7,809 nt of DNA, from positions 1 to 7,809 of the forward strand of contig CAZKUN010000350.1 in the NCBI GenBank assembly GCA_964555935.1, written 5' to 3'. Source of the stretch: CAZKUN01 sp964555935. Lineage in GTDB: Bacteria; Armatimonadota; Zipacnadia; Zipacnadales; VGFC01. A program made the translations under genes and the position numbers. This document shows positions 1 through 6,060 of this stretch, in pieces. The notes under the pieces were generated by a model. The model had not been told where the DNA came from and did not search any database. It saw only the letters and a program-made list of their open reading frames with translations. Within the stretch, counting starts at the first letter, position 1; each line of letters opens with the position of its first letter.

Positions 1-239
1 CAGTTTCTTGGCACCTCTACCGAAAACCTCCCTGCTCATATGGGCAATGCGGGTTGGGAGTACTCGGTCCGGGCGCGAGTCCCGCCTGCTGCCGCGGGGC
101 TCAAGCGCCGAGCCTGTCGACGAGGAGTATCACGACGAGCCCCCGAAGTCAACGCTAACGGGCCGGGCGGAGTTTGCGCGAGCGACGACAGATGGACTCC
201 TCCGGCTGGACAGTCCGTCGCGAAAGGCACAGCCCACGG
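1..239. other. Leader region without a convincing gene
   Basis: I see no convincing gene in this stretch. Plus-strand reading frame 1 is open from the window edge to a TGA at 241-243, which overlaps the ATG at 240 of the next gene in an ATGA arrangement. A coupled upstream gene is therefore conceivable. Against this, the frame-1 translation is Arg/Ala/Pro-rich without recognisable motifs, and its third codon positions are poor in G/C, unlike every real gene in the window. Frame 2 is also open and gives no recognisable protein. The only clear structure is the hairpin at 72-109. The region is best read as the promoter and 5' leader of the downstream URO-D-fold gene, possibly with the degraded tail of something upstream. 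Confidence 0.5.
72..109 (+). promoter_or_regulatory. Strong GC-rich hairpin in leader of the URO-D-fold gene
   Basis: GAGTCCCGC (77-85) pairs with GCGGGGCTC (94-102) in a 9-bp stem with one G-U pair, around an 8-nt loop (86-93). After a two-base AA bulge (103-104) the stem continues with GGCGC (72-76) against GCGCC (105-109), giving about 14 pairs in total. No U-run follows, so it is not a typical intrinsic terminator. It could be the end structure of an upstream transcript or a leader element of the gene starting at 240. The pairing is seen directly; the role is inferred. Confidence 0.35.
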
Positions 240-1358
240 ATGACGACACGAGAACGCTTCATCAGAACTCTGACCGGCAAGCCAGTTGATCGCGTCCCGT
301 TCATGAAGGTCTTCGGCGGCGCCAACCATGTCCTGGCACACTGGAAGGAAGAGCATCCAGGCATCGAGGAATCCATCGACGAACTCATTGGCTTCGAGGG
401 TTCCCACCGGGGCTGGCAGTGCACGCCGGTCAACATGGACCCTTCGCAACTCGACGCGGCGGCCGTCCTGGAGGAGACCCAGAGCCGCGTCGTCCAACGC
501 CGAGGCGACGGTACCGTCGAGATGGTCCAGAAGACCGGCGATTACAACCGCCACGATGTCGACTGGCCCATCAAGTCGAAGGCGGATTGGGATCGATACA
601 AGCGGAAGCACATGCAGCCCGACGACCCCTCCCGCTTCCCGGACAATTGGCCGGAACTCGCCGAAGAGTACCGCAACCGCGACTGCCCCCTGCAGCTCAC
701 CCATCGAGGCGTGTACGGATTCTGCCGCAACCGCATGGGTGACGAGAACCTGGCCTACGCGTTCTACGACCAACCGGACTTGGTTCACGATATGATGGAC
801 CACTACACGGATATGGCCATTGAGATCTGGGGGAAACAAGTCGCCGACACCGACTTCGACCTCATCGAGTGTTGGGAGGACATGGCGTTCCGCACCGGGT
901 CGTTGATCACCCCACATACCTTCCGCGAGTTCATGACGCCCAACTACCGGAAGATCGCGGAGTTCGCCCGGCAACACGGGATCGAGGTGATCCTGGTCGA
1001 CTCCGACGGGCAGATCGAGGATCTCACGGAACTCATGCTCGAAGCCGGTGTCACGGCGCTCTACCCGTATGAGGTGCAGTCAGACAACGACGTCGCGCGT
1101 GTGCGGGACCGGTTCCCAACCGTGGGCTGCGTTGGCGGACTGGACAAACAGGTGATGGCCCGAGGCAAGGACGCCATCGACCGTGAGATGAAGCGGGCCC
1201 GGACGCTAATCGAGAAGGGCCGCTTCATCCCCGGCCCGGACCACTTCGTCCTGTCGGACGTCTCGCTCGCGAACTACCGCTACTTCATGGAGGAACTCCG
1301 GGAAGTCGTGATGACGACCACCCCTTGCCACAGCGAGGGCCTCACTCACTCTCGCTGA
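240..1358 (+). CDS. URO-D-fold protein, uroporphyrinogen decarboxylase family, lacking the His-x-Cys metal motif
   Basis: This is a cytoplasmic 372-residue protein of the uroporphyrinogen decarboxylase / MtaA-CmuA superfamily. The N-terminus TTRERFIRTLTGKPVDRVP is the classic family opening, and it sets the start at ATG 240; TTG 174 and ATG 192 would add an atypical tail. The Shine-Dalgarno sequence is weak (GAAAGG at 222-227, 12 nt away). GGLDK (299-303) and a C-terminal GPDH (332-335) followed by VSLANYRYFMEELREV also match the fold. At the place where methyl-corrinoid methyltransferases carry His-x-Cys-Gly, this protein has VDSDG (253-257). It is therefore unlikely to be a typical zinc thiol methyltransferase. 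It also lacks the profile of a true heme-pathway HemE. Its last 17 bases overlap the convergent lyase gene. The substrate is unknown. Family assignment is firm, function is not. Confidence 0.9.
   Translation: MTTRERFIRTLTGKPVDRVPFMKVFGGANHVLAHWKEEHPGIEESIDELIGFEGSHRGWQCTPVNMDPSQLDAAAVLEETQSRVVQRRGDGTVEMVQKTGDYNRHDVDWPIKSKADWDRYKRKHMQPDDPSRFPDNWPELAEEYRNRDCPLQLTHRGVYGFCRNRMGDENLAYAFYDQPDLVHDMMDHYTDMAIEIWGKQVADTDFDLIECWEDMAFRTGSLITPHTFREFMTPNYRKIAEFARQHGIEVILVDSDGQIEDLTELMLEAGVTALYPYEVQSDNDVARVRDRFPTVGCVGGLDKQVMARGKDAIDREMKRARTLIEKGRFIPGPDHFVLSDVSLANYRYFMEELREVVMTTTPCHSEGLTHSR
1331..1357. terminator. Inverted repeat at convergent gene ends, possible bidirectional terminator
   Basis: CAGCGAG (1331-1337) and CTCGCTG (1351-1357) form a perfect 7-bp inverted repeat. 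On the plus strand a G-U (1338/1350) and a G-C (1339/1349) pair extend it to 9 bp, leaving a 9-nt loop. It contains the stop codon of the minus-strand lyase gene (1342-1344) and most of the stop of the plus-strand URO-D-fold gene (1356-1358). The position between converging genes suggests a shared terminator or 3'-end stabiliser, but there is no U-tract on either side, so intrinsic termination is uncertain. Confidence 0.35.
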
Positions 1359-3810
1359 TGGCCTTCATGTAAGCTCCCGTGTTTCCGAAGCACATGATGA
1401 GCGACTTGGTCGCCGTGTACGTGCCGGGCCATCGGTCCGCTGCGTGATCCATTAGCCTCCGACCTTTGGCGAGGTAGGCGTCGCGGTTGGGGTGGTCCCC
1501 CGGGGCGTGGAGGTAGCACGTGAAGAGCACCTCCGCATAGAAGCAGGTCTGCTCCAACCACCGGTCGGGTTTCTCGTCGGGGAGTTCCAGATACAGGTCG
1601 CCGAAGGTCAGCAGCTTCTCGCGGGCCAGAAGGTAGTCGTCGTCGAGTTGATCGTTCTCGATCTTCATGTCGAGAAACCTGCCCGCGGCTTTTGCGAAGA
1701 GCGTCGCCCCAAGCCCTTCGAAGGGCTCGCGCACCTGGTCCAGCATGGCCAGGGCCGCGTCGTAATACTTGCTGTCTCCCGTGAGCTGATAGGCGTAGAC
1801 GTGGGCCATGAGGAAGTTACCGATCCCGCGCTTGTCGCCCATCATCATGTCGGTGAACCAGGGGCTCTCAACGCTCCAGTCCGCCACTTCGAGGAACGCC
1901 TCGCGGCTTACTTGGTCGCCTGTGAGGTAGTAGTGCTGCGCGAGGCTCGCGACATAGCAGTGCCCCGCGTTGGGCCCGCCGGAGGCATATTGGATCTCGT
2001 AGGCATCCGTCTCGCTCGGGTACATGCGATGGGTGCTGCGGAGGGCGGGGGTGTCGTGGGTCGTGTGGGTGAACGGCCCGTGGCCGTACGCGGGAGCACC
2101 CACATCGGTGTGGTAGATGCAGATGTCCGAGTAGTGCCTGCAGAGCACGTCCGCCAGCCACATCCATCGCGGGTCCGCCCGTCGGAGGCCCTGGAGCATG
2201 ACCCCATAGGCGACGTCGTATTCGTTCCCGAAGTGGCTGATCGGCTGTCGACCGAAGTGGTGCTCGGGGAAGTCGGCGGCGAGCTTCTCAGGCGAGGCCT
2301 CGTTGTCGGCGAAGGTGTCTCCGAAGTGCCGCCAGCCGTACTCATCAATCTGATCCCACTTGGTGATAACGCTGGCCGCCCGCGTCCCAACCGGGTCGAC
2401 GAACGTGTCGCAAGTCTCCTCCAGCTTCGCGAAACGCGACCGGTCGAGCGGGGCGGTCGGCCAGAAAGCGCGCGTTGCGTAGACGGCCGCGGGATCGGGC
2501 ATGGCGTAGAGCGGGTGGTGGAAGGCGTTCATTCGCTGCTCTACGGCTTCGTCGTTCACGTCCGGGCCGTGGAAGACGAATAGCATCTCGTGAGTCTTCT
2601 GCTCGCCGCCCAGGAGTTCGTGGACTCCCGCATACTCGCGCGGCCACAGGCCGACCCTGATACCATCCTCGGTCCGCTCCAGCGCCTTGGGGAAGTTCTG
2701 CCAGAAGTCCCGCACGCCGACGGCGACGCCGCCAGCGTCCGTCCGAGCGTGGAGCCAGCCGTCCGCGCGTCCAGCTTCAGTCCTCTCATACACGCTGTGA
2801 AGGACGAGGTCATTCCCGAAGCTTGATTTGGCGACCCAGTCCTCGTCCACTCGGTAGCCGCGGAAGCTCGTGGGGATGACATGGTCCTTGTCCACGTGGT
2901 TCGGCGAATCCCAATTGGGGCCGCCCGATGAATCCTGGTAGAGCTTGGTCGCGTCGAAGGCGAAGGAGTCGGGGCGGACGCCGATCCTGGACAAGGCGAG
3001 ACCGCCCGCCAACGGCAGCGTGAGCGAGAGGTCTTCCATGAACACGGATCCGCCCGTACCAAGGTCCCAGTGGTTGCCACCGTGGTTGTGTGCGGCGGGG
3101 TTACGGATTGTGAGGAAGGCTCGGACCTCGCTCTTCCCCGCATGGAAATACAGTCGGCAGACGAACTCGGCGAGCGGCAGCGGCTCGCGCGGGGCGATCT
3201 CTCCGCGAATGCACAGAACGGCTCGCAGCGGACCAGTCTCCTCGAACTCGGCGCTCGTGACGCGGATGTCGTCGGCGTGAATCGTGCCGCCCTCCTCCTC
3301 GAGCACGAGCCCGCCCCTTCCGCCATCAATCACCTTTACTCCGGCGACGGCCACCGAGTTCAGGAATCGGAATCGGCGCGTGCCAACCCGGAACGTCGCC
3401 TCGCCCGCGCGCACCACGGCCGTTCCGTCCTGAAGCGATGCCACCAGCGGATCCCCGACATCCGCTGAGACGCCCCTGCTCAGTCGGTAAGTCGCAGTGC
3501 CCTTCACCGGCACGTCGGCCAGGAAGCGCGCGAGCACCCATCGGGGCGTGCCGTCCGCGAATGCGCTTGATACCGAGACCTGCATCGGCACAGCGTCGCC
3601 GCCCGGACCGAGGAGACTCAGCTCTTCTGGCCGCTCGACATACCCAGGCACGAGCGGCACGCCGCAGGCAACCGGCTCCGCTGCCCGGGGAACAGGCAGG
3701 TCGTTGGTAAACGTTAGCGCGATGTCGGACGGGTCGTCTTGCGCCCAGGACGCGAACGTCACTGTGCTCAGGAGCAACCCCCCATAGAGCGCGCTCAGTA
3801 CTCGGCCCAT
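1342..3810 (-). CDS. Secreted PcRGLX/YetA-like polysaccharide lyase family protein (PL26-related)
   Basis: This is an 822-residue exported protein resembling exo-rhamnogalacturonan lyase (PcRGLX, PL26) and YetA-like proteins. Such enzymes cleave acidic glycan backbones such as rhamnogalacturonan by beta-elimination. Residues 1-23 are a signal peptide (Arg3, hydrophobic core 4-20, cleavage probably after Ala23 in SWA-QDD). Residues about 28-115 look like the N-terminal RIFT-barrel domain (TFTNDLPVPRA, then PRWVLARF). About 125-430 would be the central beta-sandwich, and about 440-822 an alpha/alpha-toroid. The toroid carries the conserved stretches YGWRHFGD (491-498), HFGNEYD (526-532), ICIYHTDVGAPAYGHGPFTH (563-582) and THRMYP (593-598), rich in His, Tyr and Asp as expected of an active site. 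The start is supported by GGAGG (plus-strand CCTCC 3818-3822) 7 nt upstream. It lies 93 bp downstream of the CBM9-like gene, probably co-transcribed. The exact substrate is not shown by sequence. Confidence 0.82.
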   Translation of the reverse strand: MGRVLSALYGGLLLSTVTFASWAQDDPSDIALTFTNDLPVPRAAEPVACGVPLVPGYVERPEELSLLGPGGDAVPMQVSVSSAFADGTPRWVLARFLADVPVKGTATYRLSRGVSADVGDPLVASLQDGTAVVRAGEATFRVGTRRFRFLNSVAVAGVKVIDGGRGGLVLEEEGGTIHADDIRVTSAEFEETGPLRAVLCIRGEIAPREPLPLAEFVCRLYFHAGKSEVRAFLTIRNPAAHNHGGNHWDLGTGGSVFMEDLSLTLPLAGGLALSRIGVRPDSFAFDATKLYQDSSGGPNWDSPNHVDKDHVIPTSFRGYRVDEDWVAKSSFGNDLVLHSVYERTEAGRADGWLHARTDAGGVAVGVRDFWQNFPKALERTEDGIRVGLWPREYAGVHELLGGEQKTHEMLFVFHGPDVNDEAVEQRMNAFHHPLYAMPDPAAVYATRAFWPTAPLDRSRFAKLEETCDTFVDPVGTRAASVITKWDQIDEYGWRHFGDTFADNEASPEKLAADFPEHHFGRQPISHFGNEYDVAYGVMLQGLRRADPRWMWLADVLCRHYSDICIYHTDVGAPAYGHGPFTHTTHDTPALRSTHRMYPSETDAYEIQYASGGPNAGHCYVASLAQHYYLTGDQVSREAFLEVADWSVESPWFTDMMMGDKRGIGNFLMAHVYAYQLTGDSKYYDAALAMLDQVREPFEGLGATLFAKAAGRFLDMKIENDQLDDDYLLAREKLLTFGDLYLELPDEKPDRWLEQTCFYAEVLFTCYLHAPGDHPNRDAYLAKGRRLMDHAADRWPGTYTATKSLIMCFGNTGAYMKAISESE

Positions 3811-3903
3811 TGTGTTGCCTCCATCGCATCCTGCAAAGCCCAGGGATCAAGCCCGGATGGGCCTTCTCGGAGGGCCGCCGGGCGCACCTGAAGAGGCCTC
3901 CCG

Positions 3904-4575
3904 TCAGGCCTCGAAGGTGAGTGGAGCGAAGAACCGGGGCTGGTGGAATGTGTCGCCTTCGATGGGCGCCCACGTTGCCCAATGCGGGCGAGATGTATCG
4001 TCGCCGCACTTGTACAGGTTCGCCTGCCAGACTTGTCCGGCGAGATCGCCCAACGGGCCGAGGCGCCCCTCCAGCATCGCCAGCGGGATGTGGATCTCGT
4101 TCAGCCAGGTGACAGACTCCGTGATCTCCGGATCCACGACGGAGGGCATGGAATGGTAGATGCGCACCTGCGCGCCCTCCTTGGGGGTGAGAGGCGCGCG
4201 CTTGCGGAACCCGGTCGCCGTGGGCGTCGGGTCCTCGACGTGGTAGCAGAGCATGGTCCCGCCGCAGTTGACCTCGAAGTTGAAGTACCCCCTGTCCGGG
4301 CGCGGCTCTACGAAAAACTCGGTGCAGCTATCCCGGCAGACGGCGCCGTTGAACTCCGTCTGCACGCACCGCACAAAGCGGTCCTCGACGCGGAAGAGCA
4401 AGTAGACCCAGGCAGCGTCGTAGAGGATGCGGAAGCGCACCAGCGGGCGGTGGTCGCTGGAGTTGGGAAGGAAGTGGCCGATGAGGCCCGTCTCGCTTCG
4501 GCCCCAGGTCGGGCTGTCCCAGTCGCCGTCCAGTGTCGGCGGCTCGGGGGTGCGCCGAACGGTGTAAGAAGGCAT
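3904..4575 (-). CDS. Stand-alone carbohydrate-binding family 9-like protein
   Basis: This 223-residue protein consists of essentially one CBM9-like beta-sandwich domain. Diagnostic stretches are PTLDGDWDSPTW (13-24), the VRFRILYDAAWVYLLFRVED strand pair (46-65), RDSCTEFFVEP (81-91), YFNFEVNCGG (97-106) and the closing HQPRFFAPLTFE (211-222). CBM9-type domains bind sugars, classically xylan or cellulose chain ends, but the bacterial family-9-like proteins of this kind are mostly uncharacterised. No signal peptide or membrane segment is visible, which is odd beside a secreted lyase. The start ATG is supported by AGGAGG (plus-strand CCTCCT 4585-4590), 9 nt upstream. It is the first gene of a probable two-gene unit with the lyase-like gene downstream. 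Nine cysteines (residues 70, 80, 84, 104, 110 and 190 among them) is a high count for an extracytoplasmic domain. The domain call is strong; ligand and location are unknown. Confidence 0.82.
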   Translation of the reverse strand: MPSYTVRRTPEPPTLDGDWDSPTWGRSETGLIGHFLPNSSDHRPLVRFRILYDAAWVYLLFRVEDRFVRCVQTEFNGAVCRDSCTEFFVEPRPDRGYFNFEVNCGGTMLCYHVEDPTPTATGFRKRAPLTPKEGAQVRIYHSMPSVVDPEITESVTWLNEIHIPLAMLEGRLGPLGDLAGQVWQANLYKCGDDTSRPHWATWAPIEGDTFHQPRFFAPLTFEA

Positions 4576-4612
4576 CCTGTCTCTCCTCCTGCGGTGGGGT
4601 TTCTCCGGCGAA

Positions 4613-5009
4613 GTGACGCCCTACAGCTTGCGGCCGAAGGTCCGCAAGTCCGACGCCGATGAGCATGGCGACACCTGGCAGGCCTTCGTCGGGCCTGGTG
4701 GAATCATCTCACGTTCACCCCGGCAGGGACCATCCACCTCCACGGCATCGCCGACTGAGCGCCTGGGCGAGGTGTCACTACTCGCCAGTTTCAGTATCGC
4801 AGCGTAATCCGCGACAATGTCATCCGCCGCGGCCACCGCTTCGGCGTCGTCCTTCCCAGCCGGTTCGGGCTGGTGCAGAACAACCTGTTCGACGATATCT
4901 CGGGTAGCGCCATCGTCGTCCTCAACCGCATGAACTACTGGCCGCCCTGGATCCACTACCACGCCCGGGGCGACATGGTGATCCGCGGCACACCATCCCC
5001 AATGGCGAT
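4613..5009 (+). pseudogene. Decayed right-handed parallel beta-helix protein (pectate-lyase-like fold)
   Basis: A plus-strand relic with no intact ORF. Frame 1 from 4681 reads a beta-helix-like LTFTPAGTIHLHGIAD and then hits TGA (4756-4758). It resumes at about 4795 with SVIRDNVIRRGHRFGVVL (4801 on), LVQNNLFDDISGSAIVVLN and GDMVIRG, a run of coil repeats with the Asn-ladder spacing typical of right-handed beta-helix proteins. At about 4990, restoring one missing base turns VIRGT into VIRGNTIPNGD in frame 3. Upstream, frame 2 from 4613 to about 4693 also has coding-like third positions, suggesting a further frameshift near 4690-4710. Third codon positions are almost all G/C through these pieces. 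There is no start, and the C-terminus is lost against the convergent URO-D-fold gene ending at 5021. Family members include polysaccharide lyases and hydrolases, fitting the neighbours. Sequencing or assembly error could mimic some of the lesions. Confidence 0.7.
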
Positions 5010-5020
5010 TGCTGCCGGTG

Positions 5021-6037
5021 TCAGTCCTGGCCGTCCAGAAACGCTTCCACCACGGCGACGGCATTCTCGGTCGGGGTCTCCGGACGAAGCGGCTTGGCCG
5101 GCGCCAGGATGTACCCACCACCCTCTCCCATCCGCTCCCGCAACTGCCTGACCTCGGCCCGGATCTCCGCGGGCGTTCCGAATGGGATCGTGCTCTGGCT
5201 CCCCAGGCCGCCCCAGAAGGTGATCTTGTCACCCCACAGCTCCTTGAGGTGGTACGGGTTCATCCCCGCGGCCTCGGGCTGCACGCTCTCGAAGATGTCC
5301 AGGCCGATCTCGACGATGTCGCCCATGATGTCAGCGGCGCTGCCGCAGCAATGCATGATCGCCAGCTTGCCCTGGTCGTGGATCGCCTGGAATATCCGAG
5401 CGTAGCGCGGCTTGAACAGTCGGCGCCACCGCTCGGGACCGACAAGGACGCCGCGCTGGTCCCCCCAGTCATCCCCCATCATGAGCGCATCGGCCTCAAT
5501 GTCAGCACACTCGGCAATCAGCGCGAGGGTTAGCTCGGTCATGCGATCCAGCAGCTCGGCTTGGAAACCCTCGTCTAGCGCGCAGTCCATCAGAGCGGCC
5601 TCGAAGCCCCGAACGTACCAGCCCTCCCACAGGCACATGCCCGGGGCGATGAGGGATAGGGCCTCAGTCGTCTCCCCAACACGCCTCTTCGTCTCGGCCT
5701 TGAGGGCCGGGTCTAGAGCTGCCTCGACCGAGGGGAAGTCGTAGTCTCGGAAACTGGGCGTCTTCAGGCCCGGCTCAACGACCACCGCGGGCAGTCGGTC
5801 CGTGCGCCAAAGGGTGCCGAAGGCGTCTCGATGGTGGGACTCGTCCACGGCCTCCGTGGGGAAGCGCGCGACGGCCCCGCAGTGGGCCATGTACGTGACG
5901 ATCCGCTGGCGCCAGGCGTCGCCACCGAAGTGGTTGTCAAGACGCTCGCCCACCTCCGGCTCGAAGGCGAGGGTATAGGGGACGGCGTCGGTCTCTTGGT
6001 GGCTCACCTGCGCCAGGACGATCTCCCGAGGTGTCAT
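5021..6037 (-). CDS. URO-D-fold protein, MtaA/CmuA-like methyltransferase family
   Basis: This is a cytoplasmic 338-residue uroporphyrinogen decarboxylase-family protein, of usual length for the fold. The start at 6037 (TPREIVLAQVSHQETDAVPY) fits the family N-terminus and has AAGGAG 6 nt upstream (plus-strand CTCCTT 6044-6049). The longer frame to 6181 runs back into the upstream gene and is rejected. Key stretches are DALMMGDDWGDQRG (183-196), MHCCGS (228-233, giving His229-x-Cys231), FWGGLGSQSTIPFGTP (274-289) and GGYILAPAKPLRPETPTEN (307-325). MtaA-type methyltransferases bind zinc with His-x-Cys plus a C-terminal Cys. Here the first two ligands are present, but the third position appears to be Lys315. 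Members move methyl groups between corrinoid proteins and thiols, or act on unknown substrates. It lies 23 bp behind the radical SAM gene, so the two are probably co-transcribed. The family is certain; the reaction is not. Confidence 0.9.
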   Translation of the reverse strand: MTPREIVLAQVSHQETDAVPYTLAFEPEVGERLDNHFGGDAWRQRIVTYMAHCGAVARFPTEAVDESHHRDAFGTLWRTDRLPAVVVEPGLKTPSFRDYDFPSVEAALDPALKAETKRRVGETTEALSLIAPGMCLWEGWYVRGFEAALMDCALDEGFQAELLDRMTELTLALIAECADIEADALMMGDDWGDQRGVLVGPERWRRLFKPRYARIFQAIHDQGKLAIMHCCGSAADIMGDIVEIGLDIFESVQPEAAGMNPYHLKELWGDKITFWGGLGSQSTIPFGTPAEIRAEVRQLRERMGEGGGYILAPAKPLRPETPTENAVAVVEAFLDGQD

Positions 6038-6060
6038 GGCTTGCTCCTTCGGATGTCGCG

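Noticed and set aside
67..95. tRNA T-arm-like stretch (GGGCG, 7-nt loop, CGCCT)
   Set aside because: The loop does not fit the TTCRANY consensus and no acceptor, D or anticodon arms can be found around it.
1..243. Open frame 1 ending in TGA overlapping the ATG at 240 (ATGA), suggesting a coupled upstream gene
   Set aside because: Third codon positions are not G/C-biased and the translation shows no motif; chance openness over 80 codons is plausible at this GC content.
36..977. 313-codon minus-strand open frame opposite the first URO-D-fold gene
   Set aside because: It is the antisense shadow of a well-recognised protein gene; high-GC codon bias keeps the opposite frame open and its translation has no family features.
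1492..2583. 363-codon plus-strand open frame opposite the lyase-like gene
   Set aside because: Val/Arg/Gly-rich translation without motifs, fully antisense to a recognised domain; explained by codon bias.
3838..3880. Weak GGCC-based hairpin between the CBM9-like and lyase-like genes
   Set aside because: Only about six pairs including a wobble on one strand and a mismatch on the transcribed strand; no U-tract, so not supported as a terminator.
4621..5232. 203-codon minus-strand open frame spanning the beta-helix relic and the URO-D tail
   Set aside because: It is antisense to the beta-helix coding pieces and overlaps the firmly assigned URO-D gene in another frame; translation is Arg/Ser/Asp-rich without motifs.
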